From Ornithinimicrobium avium (GTDB lineage: Bacteria; Actinomycetota; Actinomycetes; Actinomycetales; Dermatophilaceae): a stretch of DNA of 64,000 nucleotides. Positions 7,547 to 15,736 of the stretch are shown here, one piece after another. Position numbers and translations under genes: made by a program. Within the stretch, counting starts at the first letter, position 1. Each line of letters starts with the position of its first letter. The notes below the pieces were generated by a model. The model did not search any database and had not been told where the DNA came from. It worked only from the letters and a program-made list of their open reading frames with translations. The DNA lies in contig NZ_CP031229.1 of the NCBI RefSeq assembly GCF_003351765.1, forward strand, positions 1,860,001 through 1,924,000, in the 5' to 3' direction.

Positions 7547-8817
7547 CTCTCCTCCTCCACCAGCGCGACGATCCGGTCGACGACCTCCGCGGCCGTCAGG
7601 CTCGCGGTGTCCAGGCTCAGGTCGGCCTCCGGCCAGGGCTCGAGCTCCCGGTCCCGCACGTCGGCCCAGCCCGGCAGGCGGTGGCCCTCGATGTCGGCGG
7701 AGCGCCCCTCGACCCGTCGTCGGTGCATCCCGGCGTCGGAACACTCGAGAAGCACCCGGACCACCCGCGCGCCGGCCGCCGCGCCCACCTCGTCCCAGGC
7801 CGCGCGCACCACGGGGAGGCCGTTGACCATGTCGGCCACCACCGACAGACCCACGGCGAGCTGGTCTGCGGCCACCCCGTACGTCGCGGTGTAGCCGTAC
7901 GGGGCCGTGGCACCCTCGGCCAGCCCGGCACGGAGCAGGCCCTGCTCGACCGTGTCGACCCGCAGGTGCGCCGCGCGGAGGCGCCGGCACAGGGCCCGTG
8001 CGACCGTGGTCTTGCCGACGCCGGGCAGTCCGGAGAGGACGACGAGGGCGGGCGGGCGCGGCACCTGCTCCGTGTCCGCCGGCTCCCCGTCCACCAGCCA
8101 GCAGGCCGCGACCTCCAGGTCGTGCGGCGTGGTGATCTTCAGCGCGCGGGGCGACCCTTCGACGACGGTGACCCAACCCCCGTGCGCCTCGACGAGGCCG
8201 CAGTCGTCCGTCGCGGGCCGGGCACCGGCGCGCGCAGCCTCGGCGTGGGCACGCTCCAGGGTCTCGCGCAGGAACCCCTGCGGCGTCTGCACCGCGCGCA
8301 GGACGGACCGGTCGAGAGTGGCCACGACGTGCTCGACACCGCGCGCGTCGGCGGCCACCTGCTTGACGGTGTCGGTCACCGGCAGGGCCGGGGTGACGGC
8401 GGGATGCCCGGCGTGGACAGCGTGGACGACGCGGTCGAAGACCGCCACCGGCGTGAGCGCGCGGGCGGCGTCGTGGACGAGGACCACTCCGACCTCGGGC
8501 GACAGCGCATGCAACCCGTGGAGGACGGAGTCGGTGCGCTCGGCGCCACCGGCGACGACCGACACCCCCACCCCCGCGGGGACCGCGACGGAGCGGACTG
8601 CGTCAGCCAGCTGCCCCATACCCTCGTGGTCCGCGGGAGCGACGACGACCACGTGGGAGAGGGCTGCGCAGCGCAGGGCACCGCGCAGCGCGTGGACGAC
8701 GACGGGAGCCGCATGGGCGCCGTGGCCCAGCGGCACCAGTGCCTTGGGACGGCCGGCACCGAGGCGGGTGCCGGCACCGGCGGCGACCAGGACGAGCCCG
8801 ACGCCACCGGGCGTCAC
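7543..8817 (-). CDS. ispD: IspD cytidylyltransferase fused to a C-terminal P-loop kinase-like domain
   Basis: 424 aa, almost twice a normal IspD (~230). Residues 1-~240 are IspD: LVAAGAGTRLG...RPKALVPLG for CTP binding, VHDAAR, VQTPQGF, TDDCGLVEAHGG and ALKITTPHDLEVA. After a short linker (DGEPADTEQVPRPPA) a second domain begins with Walker A GLPGVGKTT near residues 264-272. It continues with a tyrosine- and glycine-rich stretch and VVRVLLECSD, HRRRVEGR, like small-molecule kinases of the chloramphenicol-phosphotransferase/AAA_33 type. The GTG at 8817 is the first start after the carD stop. IspD makes CDP-methylerythritol, whose next step is phosphorylation by IspE, so the added kinase domain is intriguing but its substrate is unknown. 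Confidence 0.88.
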   Translation of the reverse strand: MTPGGVGLVLVAAGAGTRLGAGRPKALVPLGHGAHAAPVVVHALRGALRCAALSHVVVVAPADHEGMGQLADAVRSVAVPAGVGVSVVAGGAERTDSVLHGLHALSPEVGVVLVHDAARALTPVAVFDRVVHAVHAGHPAVTPALPVTDTVKQVAADARGVEHVVATLDRSVLRAVQTPQGFLRETLERAHAEAARAGARPATDDCGLVEAHGGWVTVVEGSPRALKITTPHDLEVAACWLVDGEPADTEQVPRPPALVVLSGLPGVGKTTVARALCRRLRAAHLRVDTVEQGLLRAGLAEGATAPYGYTATYGVAADQLAVGLSVVADMVNGLPVVRAAWDEVGAAAGARVVRVLLECSDAGMHRRRVEGRSADIEGHRLPGWADVRDRELEPWPEADLSLDTASLTAAEVVDRIVALVEEER

Positions 8818-8840
8818 GGCCGGCGGCGTCCCCTCTGCCG

Positions 8841-9323
8841 TCAGGAGGCGAGGACCTCGTCGAGCGTGGCCTCGGCGGCGACCTCGTTGGTCTTCTCGGC
8901 GAGCGCGAGCTCGGAGACCAGGATCTGGCGGGCCTTGCTCAGCAGGCGCTTCTCGCCGGTGGACAGGCCCCGGTCCTTGTCCCGGCGCCACAGGTCGCGG
9001 ACGACCTCGGCCACCTTGATCACGTCGCCGGAGGCGAGCTTCTCGAGGTTGGCCTTGTAGCGGCGCGACCAGTTGGTGGGCTCCTCGGTGTGCTCGGCGC
9101 GCAGCACGGCGAAGACCTTGTCCAGGCCCTCCTTGCCGACGACGTCACGCACGCCGACCAGGTCGCAGTTCTCCGCCGGGACCTCGATGGTGAGGTCACC
9201 CTGGGCCACCTTCAGCTTGAGGTAGATCTTCTCCTCGCCCTTGATGGTGCGTGTCTTCATCTCTTCGATGAGAGCGGCGCCGTGATGCGGGTACACGACA
9301 GTCTCGCCGACCTTGAACGTCAT
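8841..9323 (-). CDS. carD: CarD-family RNA polymerase-binding transcription regulator
   Basis: 160 aa. Begins MTFKVGETVVYPHHGAALIE, the RNAP-interacting Tudor-like domain shared with Mfd. The C-terminal helical domain contains NWSRRYKANLEKLASG, in which the conserved tryptophan wedges into the -10 upstream edge, and EVVRDLWRRDKDRGLSTGEKRLL. In mycobacteria CarD stabilises open complexes at rRNA and many other promoters. It precedes ispD and ispF in the classical order. A GAAAGGGGC ribosome-binding stretch precedes the ATG. Confidence 0.95.
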   Translation of the reverse strand: MTFKVGETVVYPHHGAALIEEMKTRTIKGEEKIYLKLKVAQGDLTIEVPAENCDLVGVRDVVGKEGLDKVFAVLRAEHTEEPTNWSRRYKANLEKLASGDVIKVAEVVRDLWRRDKDRGLSTGEKRLLSKARQILVSELALAEKTNEVAAEATLDEVLAS

Positions 9324-9543
9324 CTTGAGTTAGCCCCTTTCGCGGACCCCAAGGATAGCATGAGTGAGCCACGTCACGGAATCAGATCCCTCGCATCGTC
9401 GCAGGTCAGGGACTTGCAAATGGGCCCGAAGTGTGCTGCGACCCCCTTGCCGGGTGTCTCCGGGACGGGCGCAGGCAGGACACGTCCCCGCAGGTCACGA
9501 CGGGCTGCGGGCCTCCCGGCGCACCCTCCGATAGGCTGTGCCC

Positions 9544-10092
9544 GTGATCACCGCACGTGCCTCCCGCCAGCGCCGTTCCGCCGCCCTGCTCGTCGCCGTC
9601 GCGACGGGCTCCCTGGCCCTCGCCGGCTGCGAGGTGGCCAGCCCGGTGTCGACCATGATCGACTACGCCCCCGCGGACGGGATCCAGCTGGACGGCCCCT
9701 CGCTGGACGTGCGAGACCTGCTGGTGGTCTCCCACGGCAACGGCTCCCCCGCCGTCGTCTCGGGCTCGCTGATCAACAGCGGCACCGAGCCGCTGACGGT
9801 CACGGTCTCCGTGGCCGGCCAGCAGCTCGACGCAGAGGTCACGGTCGACCCCGGTGCCTCCGTCCGCCTGGACGGCGTCCAGCCCGACGGCAGCGAGGTC
9901 GACCCTGTCACCGTCCCGGCGCTGGAGGCGCCGGCCGGGCAGAGCGTCGAGGTGCGCCTGACCACCGGCGAGGAGACGCTGGCCGGCAACGCACCCGTCC
10001 TGCTGCCCCACGGCCCCTACGAGCAGTTCGCCGACCAGGCGGGCGGCACGGTCGCGCCGCACCCGGCCGACGAGGGCGCCGCCGACCACTGA
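9544..10092 (+). CDS. putative secreted lipoprotein
   Basis: 182 aa from the second of two closely spaced GTGs. Basic n-region (ARASRQRRS), hydrophobic core and lipobox LALAGC with the cysteine near residue 29 predict an acylated, extracytoplasmic protein. The mature part is rich in Val, Thr and Asp with alternating beta-like patterns (VVSGSLINSGTEPLTVTVSVAG), suggesting one Ig-like or cupredoxin-like beta-sandwich; no catalytic or metal motif is evident. TAGGCT at 9532-9537 lies 6 nt before the GTG, so likely leaderless. It is divergent from carD. Family not recognised with certainty. Confidence 0.75.
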   Translation: MITARASRQRRSAALLVAVATGSLALAGCEVASPVSTMIDYAPADGIQLDGPSLDVRDLLVVSHGNGSPAVVSGSLINSGTEPLTVTVSVAGQQLDAEVTVDPGASVRLDGVQPDGSEVDPVTVPALEAPAGQSVEVRLTTGEETLAGNAPVLLPHGPYEQFADQAGGTVAPHPADEGAADH

Positions 10093-10183
10093 GCCTCCGC
10101 GGGCCGACGCCGAGCACGGAACTGCCGTGCACGACCCACCCACATGAGTGGCTCGCCCGCGTAGGGACTCCGGAACCCCGCGA

Positions 10184-10939
10184 CTACTTCTTGCCCTGGT
10201 TCGCGACCTGCTGGATCGCCGCGGCCGCGGCGTCGGGGTCGAGGTAGCGCCCGCCGCGGGTCACCGGCGCCAGGTCGGCGTCCAGCTCGTAGTGCAGCGG
10301 GATGCCGGTCGGGATGTTGAGGCCGACGATGTCGTCGTCGGAGATGCCGTCGAGGTGCTTGACCAGGGCCCGCAGGCTGTTGCCGTGCGCGGCGACGACG
10401 ACCGTCCTGCCGGCGCGCAGGTCGGGCACGATGTCGGAGTCCCAGTAGGGCAGCATCCGGGCGATGACGTCCTTGAGACACTCCGTCCGGGGCATCTGCG
10501 CCCCCAGGTCGGCGTAGCGGGGGTCGCCGGCCTGGGAGTACTCGGCGTCGTCCTCGATCGGCGGCGGCGGGGTGTCGAAGCTGCGGCGCCACAGCATGAA
10601 CTGCTCCTCGCCGTACTTCTCGCGGGTCTCGGCCTTGTCGAGCCCCTGCAGCGCGCCGTAGTGCCGCTCGTTGAGCCGCCAGGAGCGGTGCACCGGGATC
10701 CAGTGCCGGTCGGCGACGTCGAGCGCGAGGTTGGCGGTGGTGATCGCCCGGCGCAGCAGCGAGGTGTGCAGCACGTCGGGCAGCAGTCCCTCGGCGACCA
10801 TCAGCTCGCCGGCGCGCACCGCCTCGGCGCGGCCCTTCTCGGTGAGGTCGACGTCGACCCAGCCGGTGAAGAGGTTCTTGGCGTTCCAGTCGCTCTCGCC
10901 GTGGCGGAGCAGGATGAGCGTGTGCGCGGCGTCCGTCAT
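10184..10939 (-). CDS. gpmA: 2,3-bisphosphoglycerate-dependent phosphoglycerate mutase
   Basis: 251 aa. Phosphohistidine motif LILLRHGESDWNAKNLF near residues 8-24, RAITTANLALD, ERHYGALQGLDK, and the second catalytic histidine in VVVAAHGNSLRALV. It interconverts 3- and 2-phosphoglycerate in glycolysis. The order mshA, ybjN-like, gpmA matches the conserved mycobacterial neighbourhood (mshA ... gpm1). It lies 10 nt downstream of the YbjN-domain gene. Confidence 0.96.
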   Translation of the reverse strand: MTDAAHTLILLRHGESDWNAKNLFTGWVDVDLTEKGRAEAVRAGELMVAEGLLPDVLHTSLLRRAITTANLALDVADRHWIPVHRSWRLNERHYGALQGLDKAETREKYGEEQFMLWRRSFDTPPPPIEDDAEYSQAGDPRYADLGAQMPRTECLKDVIARMLPYWDSDIVPDLRAGRTVVVAAHGNSLRALVKHLDGISDDDIVGLNIPTGIPLHYELDADLAPVTRGGRYLDPDAAAAAIQQVANQGKK

Positions 10940-10949
10940 GGCTCCCAGA

Positions 10950-11483
10950 CTACTGGGACGGGGGTATGTCGTTCCCTGCGGCGTCCAGCGCCTCCAGCTC
11001 GGCGCGGAAGGCCTCGAGGTTGGCCGTCGGCTCGCCCCGGGAGAGCCGCCAGGCCCACTCGCGGCGGATCGCGGTCCAGAAGCCCAGACGCAGCAGCTCG
11101 TTGAACGGCTCGTCGGCGGCGGTGAGCACGCCGCCGAGCAGCTCGTCGAGCGCCTGCTCGTCCAGCCCGGCGAGCAGCACCCGGCCGGTGACGTAGACGT
11201 CCCCGGAGCGGTCGATCGCGTAGGCCAGCCCGGCGGTGCGCAGGTTGCGGCGCAGCAGGTGGCGGTAGAAGTCCTCGTGGTTCTCGTCGGGGTTGCGCAC
11301 GACGAAGGCACGCACCTCCATGACCCGTGCGCCGACGACGAGCGAGACGACGGTGCGCAGCTTGCGCTCCCCCGGCAGGCTGACGACGAGCTCGCCCTCG
11401 TGCGCGCCCACCTCCGGCTCGAGCTCCAGCGCGTGCAGGTGCTGGCGCACCCGCGCCAGGTGGTCGGTGCCGACGGTGGTCAT
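10950..11483 (-). CDS. YbjN-domain protein
   Basis: 177 aa. Seen are LSLPGERKLRT-type core (VSLPGERKLRTVVSLVVG), VRNPDENHEDFYRHLLRRNL and a final helical part with TAADEPFNELLRLGF. These are YbjN/type III secretion chaperone-fold features. Members are thought to bind or chaperone proteins; no enzymatic role is known. Its ATG overlaps the mshA stop by 4 nt, and it is followed by gpmA, so it sits in a three-gene operon. Confidence 0.8.
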   Translation of the reverse strand: MTTVGTDHLARVRQHLHALELEPEVGAHEGELVVSLPGERKLRTVVSLVVGARVMEVRAFVVRNPDENHEDFYRHLLRRNLRTAGLAYAIDRSGDVYVTGRVLLAGLDEQALDELLGGVLTAADEPFNELLRLGFWTAIRREWAWRLSRGEPTANLEAFRAELEALDAAGNDIPPSQ

Positions 11484-12808
11484 GCGCTCTCCCTGGTGGC
11501 GTGGTGCTGGCTGCCGCTACGGCGTGCCTCGACCGCATCGGCGTAGACGTCGACGAGGGCGTCGACGGTGTTCTCCCACGAGAACTGCGCTGCGTGCGCG
11601 GCGGCGCGGGCACCCCATACCTCGCGCTGGCCGGGGCGGGAGAGTCTCTCGAGGGCGGCCCCGAGCGCGTCGGCCCAGTCGGCCGGGTCGTGCCCGTCGA
11701 CGAGCACGCCGGCGTCACCGACGGCCCACGGCAGCCCGCCCACCCGGGCGGCGACCACCGGCGTGCCGCTGGCCAGGGCCTCGACGGCGACCAGCCCGAA
11801 GGACTCGCTGTAGGAGGGGACGGCGACGAGGTCGGCGGCGCGGTACCACTGCGCCAGGTCCTCCCGGGAGACCGGCGGCCCGACGCGCAGCACGTCCGCC
11901 AGGCCCTCCTCGTCGGCGACCCGTCGCAGGGCGTCGGGGCGGGAGATGCCCGAGCCGGACAGCCCGCCGAGCACGGCCACGACCAGACGGTCGCGCAAGG
12001 AGGGGTCGCGACGGACCAGTTCACCGGCGGCGCGGACGAGGACGTCGGGCGCCTTGAGCGGCTGGATCCGGCCGACGAAGAGCAGGACGACCGCGTCCTG
12101 GGGCAGGCCCACGGCGCGGCGGGCCTCGTCCTGCGGCCCGGGGCGGAAGGTCTCCACCGCCACGCCCGGAGCGACCACGTGCACGCTCGCCGGGTCGGCG
12201 CCGTAGAGCTCGACGAGCTGGCGCGCCTCGTCCGGCGTGTTGGCCACGAGCGCGTCGGCGACCTCGACCACCTGCTCCTCGCCGATCTCGCGGCCGCGCG
12301 GCTCGGGGTCGTCACCGGCGGCGAGAGCGCGGTTCTTGACCTTGGCCATCGTGTGCATGGTCTGCACGAGCGGGACGTCGAAGCGGTCGGAGGTGACCCA
12401 GCCGACCTGCCCGGAGAGCCAGTAGTGCGCGTGGATGACGTCGAGCTGCCCGTCCGGCCTGCCGGCCAGGTGGTGGGAGAAGTCCGCGGCGAAGGCGCAC
12501 AGCTGCCCCGGCAGGTCCGCCTTGCCCAGGCCCTCCAGCGGGCCTGCGGTGACGTGGTGGACCGTGACCCCGGGAGCGAGCCGAACGCGCTCGCCCTGGG
12601 AGCGAGAGGTGGCCCGGGTGAAGACCTCGACCAGCACCCCGCGGCGGGCGAGGCGGGTGGCGGTCTCCACGACGTACACGTTGAGGCCGCCGGCGTCACC
12701 GGTCCCCGGGCGCTCCAGCGGGGAGGTGTGGACCGTCACCATCGCGACGTGCCGCAGCCCCCGGGTGCGACCCGGTGCACCGTCGACGGGGAGGTCCTGG
12801 CTGGTCAC
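11480..12808 (-). CDS. mshA: D-inositol-3-phosphate glycosyltransferase (mycothiol biosynthesis, first step)
   Basis: 442 aa GT-B glycosyltransferase (GT4). N-terminal domain: VAMVTVHTSPLERPGTGDAGGLNVYV, IHAHYWLSG and HTMAKVKN. C-terminal nucleotide-sugar domain: LFVGRIQPLKAPD, PSYSESFGLVAVEALASG (E-x7-E) and GLPWAVGDAGVLVDGHD. It transfers GlcNAc from UDP-GlcNAc to inositol 3-phosphate, committing to mycothiol. The GTG start is preceded by GAGACT at 6-nt spacing and no Shine-Dalgarno sequence. mshD occurs 10 kb away in the same window. Confidence 0.95.
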   Translation of the reverse strand: MTSQDLPVDGAPGRTRGLRHVAMVTVHTSPLERPGTGDAGGLNVYVVETATRLARRGVLVEVFTRATSRSQGERVRLAPGVTVHHVTAGPLEGLGKADLPGQLCAFAADFSHHLAGRPDGQLDVIHAHYWLSGQVGWVTSDRFDVPLVQTMHTMAKVKNRALAAGDDPEPRGREIGEEQVVEVADALVANTPDEARQLVELYGADPASVHVVAPGVAVETFRPGPQDEARRAVGLPQDAVVLLFVGRIQPLKAPDVLVRAAGELVRRDPSLRDRLVVAVLGGLSGSGISRPDALRRVADEEGLADVLRVGPPVSREDLAQWYRAADLVAVPSYSESFGLVAVEALASGTPVVAARVGGLPWAVGDAGVLVDGHDPADWADALGAALERLSRPGQREVWGARAAAHAAQFSWENTVDALVDVYADAVEARRSGSQHHATRESA

Positions 12809-12849
12809 CGTCCCAGTCTCGCACGCGCTGCCACGCCTACCCTGGGCAC
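12809..12849. promoter_or_regulatory. 41-bp divergent leaderless promoter pair, mshA / methyltransferase
   Basis: On the plus strand TACCCT (12838-12843) stands 6 nt before the GTG at 12850. On the minus strand GAGACT stands 6 nt before the mshA GTG. The two -10 boxes leave almost no untranslated leader, and each -35 region must fall in or beside the other gene's start. Confidence 0.65.
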
Positions 12850-13671
12850 GTGACCTCCCGCCCCCGCAGCCGTCCGGTCGGCACGGTCACGCGCGGGACC
12901 ACCAACCCCAACCGGCTGCGCCGCGTGGACCGGTGGATGGGCTGGGCGCTGCGGGACGTCCTGCGCGCCCCCGCCGGTCCGCCGGTGGTCGTCGACCTGG
13001 GGTATGGCGCGTCCCCCGTGACCGTGCTCGAGCTCGCCGACCGCCTGGGCCGGGTGCGGCCGGACGTGCGGGTCGTCGGGATCGAGATCGACCCCCGGCG
13101 GGTGGCACGGGGCGAGGCGGTGGCCGACCCGCCGAGGGTGGTGTTCGTGCTGGGCGGCTTCGAGCTCCCGGTGCCGGGCGGGTCGGCTCCGCACGTGGTG
13201 AGGGCGTTCAACGTGCTGCGGCAGTATGCCGAGGGCGAGGTGCCCGCCGCGTGGTCGGAGGTGGTCGGGCGGCTGGCCGCGGGCGGCGTGCTCGTCGAGG
13301 GGACCTGCGACGAGGTCGGCCGACTGGCGGCGTGGGTCGAGGTGCGGCGCGGCGGGGACGGGTCGCCGCTTCCCCGCTCGCTCACCCTCGCGTGGCGCCT
13401 CGCCGGTCTCGACCGTCCTTCCGTCGTGGCCGAGCGCCTGCCCAAGGTGCTCATCCACCGCAACGTCCCCGGCGAGGGCGTGCACGCGCTCATGGGAGCC
13501 CTCGACGCCGCCTGGGCGCGGCAGGCCCCGCTGGCCGGCTTCGGCGCCCGTCAGCGGTTCGTGGCCTGCGCCCAGGATCTGCAGGACGAGGGCTGGCCGG
13601 TGATGCACGGTCCGTCCCGGTGGCGGCTCGGTGAGCTCAGCGTCGCGTGGGAATCGGTGGCGCCGCTCTGA
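12850..13671 (+). CDS. class I SAM-dependent methyltransferase-like protein
   Basis: 273 aa. VVVDLGYGASPVTVLELADRL is motif I of a Rossmann methyltransferase and VRVVGIEIDPRRV is motif II. Later VRAFNVLRQYAEGEV and AAGGVLVEGTCDE resemble motifs IV-V. The C-terminal ~110 residues (LPKVLIHRNVPGEGVHALM) are family-specific. This protein type is habitually divergent from mshA in actinobacteria. Substrate unknown; involvement in mycothiol metabolism is only suggested by position. Confidence 0.75.
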   Translation: MTSRPRSRPVGTVTRGTTNPNRLRRVDRWMGWALRDVLRAPAGPPVVVDLGYGASPVTVLELADRLGRVRPDVRVVGIEIDPRRVARGEAVADPPRVVFVLGGFELPVPGGSAPHVVRAFNVLRQYAEGEVPAAWSEVVGRLAAGGVLVEGTCDEVGRLAAWVEVRRGGDGSPLPRSLTLAWRLAGLDRPSVVAERLPKVLIHRNVPGEGVHALMGALDAAWARQAPLAGFGARQRFVACAQDLQDEGWPVMHGPSRWRLGELSVAWESVAPL

Positions 13672-13674
13672 CCC

Positions 13675-14064
13675 TCAGCGGGCGTAGTCGTCGTCCAGGC
13701 GGACGATGTCGGCCTCGTCGAAGTCGCCGAAGGCCAGCTCGAGGATCCGCACCCGGGTGTCTCCGGAGTTTCCCAGACGGTGCCGGGCGCCCGGCGGCAC
13801 CCAGACATGGTCCCCCGGTCGGGCCACCCACGCCTCGTCGTCGACCTGAACGTCGGCGGCGCCCTCGAGCACGTGCCACATCTCGCCGCGATGGCCGTGG
13901 GTCTGCAGCGAGAGCCGGTGCCCGGGCTCCACGGTGATGGTCTTGACGGTCACCGGCTCGTTGGTGGCGAACTGCTGGAAGCGCCCCCACGGCCGCTCCG
14001 CGACGAACACGTCCTGCGTGCGGTCACGCGACGTGACGGCGAAGTTCTCGATCGGCTGCGACAC
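13675..14064 (-). CDS. cupin, mannose-6-phosphate isomerase type II C-terminal-like
   Basis: 129 aa single cupin barrel. VEPGHRLSLQTHGHRGEMWHVLEG is the His/Gln/Glu metal motif 1, and PGDHVWVPPGARHRLGNSG is motif 2. Start region RPWGRFQQFA (usually RPWG-F) is diagnostic of the C-terminal domain of bifunctional ManC/PMI enzymes; here it stands alone without a nucleotidyltransferase domain. Either a free-standing isomerase-type cupin or a sugar-binding protein. It is convergent with the methyltransferase, 3 nt apart. Confidence 0.85.
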   Translation of the reverse strand: MSQPIENFAVTSRDRTQDVFVAERPWGRFQQFATNEPVTVKTITVEPGHRLSLQTHGHRGEMWHVLEGAADVQVDDEAWVARPGDHVWVPPGARHRLGNSGDTRVRILELAFGDFDEADIVRLDDDYAR

Positions 14065-14115
14065 TGGCCCTCCTCCGGGGCGCCCTGCACGCCCCTGCGA
14101 CTCTCCCTGCGCTCC

Positions 14116-14922
14116 TCACGACCCTGCGAGGAAGGCACCCACGCGATCACGGGTCTGTGCGCGGTGCCCCCACATGATGCCATCCGGCCCCGACACGTGC
14201 ACGGTCCCGCGGGGGAAGAGGCCGGCGAGCTCGCGGGCGACGTCGGCCGGGTGGGTGGCATCACCCTCCTGCCCGAGCACCAGCACGGGACACCTCACCC
14301 GCGCCAGCTCGGCCCGGTCGAGGACCGGCACCCGGTGCGGCAGGACCCGCAGCGCGGCCGCGACGCCGGTGGTGACCAGCGCCTCCGCCTGCTCGCGGCA
14401 CCAGCGCACCACGCCGGGGTCGTCGCGGACCGCCGCGGGCTGCTCGGCGAGCAGGTGCGCCGCGACCGGGCGCACGTCGCCGGCCTCGACGCGCACCGCG
14501 AGCCGCTCCAGGCGCCGCATGGCATCGTCCTCGCGCGGCCGGTCGATCGCGGCGGGCAGCACGAGCACGATCCGGGAGAAGCGGTCCGGGTGCTGCACCA
14601 GCCCGGCCAGCAGGGCACCGGCCCCCATGCTGATCCCCAGCGCGCGGTCGGCACCGAGGCGGTCGGCGACCGACCAGACCTCGGCGGCGAGCTCGGCATA
14701 CCCCCAGTCGTCGTCCGTCGGCGCGAACGAGGCGCCGTGCCCGCGCAGGTGCACGAAGGTGCGGGTGCCGGGGACCTTCGAGGCGTACGGCCGCGTGGTC
14801 GCGATCGACCCCGCGAGCCCGTGGACGAACAGCGAGCGCGGCTCGCCGCGGCCGGTGGTGAGGACCTCCAGGTCGCCGTCCGGGCCGGGGACGAGCTCGG
14901 TGCGTGGGACGCCCGGTCTCAC
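14116..14922 (-). CDS. alpha/beta-hydrolase
   Basis: 268 aa from a GTG that overlaps the DUF2516 stop (a second GTG one codon upstream is possible). Hydrolase fold features: LFVHGLAGS oxyanion loop, HLRGHGAS, the nucleophile elbow GISMGAGALL (Ser in G-x-S-x-G), CPVLVLGQEGDATHP for the acid, and IMWGHRAQT with the final histidine. Substrate cannot be inferred. Confidence 0.85.
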   Translation of the reverse strand: MRPGVPRTELVPGPDGDLEVLTTGRGEPRSLFVHGLAGSIATTRPYASKVPGTRTFVHLRGHGASFAPTDDDWGYAELAAEVWSVADRLGADRALGISMGAGALLAGLVQHPDRFSRIVLVLPAAIDRPREDDAMRRLERLAVRVEAGDVRPVAAHLLAEQPAAVRDDPGVVRWCREQAEALVTTGVAAALRVLPHRVPVLDRAELARVRCPVLVLGQEGDATHPADVARELAGLFPRGTVHVSGPDGIMWGHRAQTRDRVGAFLAGS

Positions 14923-15251
14923 CACGGCCCGTAGGGGCCCATGTGGTCGCCGCCGCCGCGGGACCGGCCCAGGACCGCCTTCAGCGCCGGCTTGACGTCG
15001 GCGTGGTAGACCCCGGCGGCGACGATCGCGGCCAGGTTGAACAGGTTGAACGGGTGCAGCACGAAGATGAACCCGATCACCGTCGCCACGCCGGTCAGCA
15101 GCAGCCAGAAGTTCTTGGTGCGCTTGCCGGCAGCGACGAAGGCGTCGGCCCGCGTCCGGGCGCAGTCGACCAGCGCCCACACCATCATGGCCAGGACGGC
15201 GACGCCGACGGCGGTCATCAGCAGGTTCTGGGCTCCGTAGAGGGCGGGCAT
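14919..15251 (-). CDS. DUF2516-family small membrane protein
   Basis: 110 aa with membrane segments LLMTAVGVAVLAMMVWALVDC, FWLLLTGVATVIGFIF and LFNLAAIVAAGVYHADV, and the hallmark DCARTRADAFVAAGKRTKNFW between the first two. It overlaps the downstream hydrolase start (GTGA). Function unknown; the family is confined largely to actinobacteria. Confidence 0.85.
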   Translation of the reverse strand: MPALYGAQNLLMTAVGVAVLAMMVWALVDCARTRADAFVAAGKRTKNFWLLLTGVATVIGFIFVLHPFNLFNLAAIVAAGVYHADVKPALKAVLGRSRGGGDHMGPYGPW

Positions 15252-15313
15252 GCTCCCAGGGTATGCGGTGCGCCTGGGTGCGGCGTGGACGCGCCCCGGC
15301 GCCTGGTCTCCCC

Positions 15314-15736
15314 TCAGGTGTCGACGATGACCGTGAACGGCCCGTCGTTGACCAGCTCTACCTGCATCATGGCGCCGAAGCGGCCGGTGGCCACCTCGAT
15401 CCCGCGCGCCCGCAGCGCGTCGGCGACCGCGTCCACGAGAGGCGCGGCGACGTCGCCGGGGGCGGCCTTCGACCAGGAGGGGCGGCGACCCTTCTTGGTG
15501 TCTCCGTAGAGCGTGAACTGGCTGACGACGAGCACCGCCGCCCCGGCGTCGACGACCGAGGTCTCCTCCGGCAGGATCCGCAGCTCGGCGATCTTGCGGG
15601 CCACGGTCTCCACGTCGGCCGGGCCGTCGTCGTGGGTGGCGGCGACCAGCGCGAGCACGCCGGGGCCGACCGCGCCGACGACCTCGCCCTCCACGGTGAC
15701 GCTCGCGCGGCTCACCCGCTGCAGGACCGCCCTCAC
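15314..15736 (-). CDS. dtd: D-aminoacyl-tRNA deacylase
   Basis: 140 aa from GTG. RAVLQRVSRASVTVEGE N-terminus, the cross-subunit SQFTLYGDTKKGRRPSW motif, and the C-terminal NDGPFTVIVDT (Gly-cis-Pro region) are all DTD signatures. It removes D-amino acids (and glycine) mischarged on tRNA. Its start overlaps the asparaginase stop (GTGA), so coupled. Confidence 0.95.
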   Translation of the reverse strand: MRAVLQRVSRASVTVEGEVVGAVGPGVLALVAATHDDGPADVETVARKIAELRILPEETSVVDAGAAVLVVSQFTLYGDTKKGRRPSWSKAAPGDVAAPLVDAVADALRARGIEVATGRFGAMMQVELVNDGPFTVIVDT

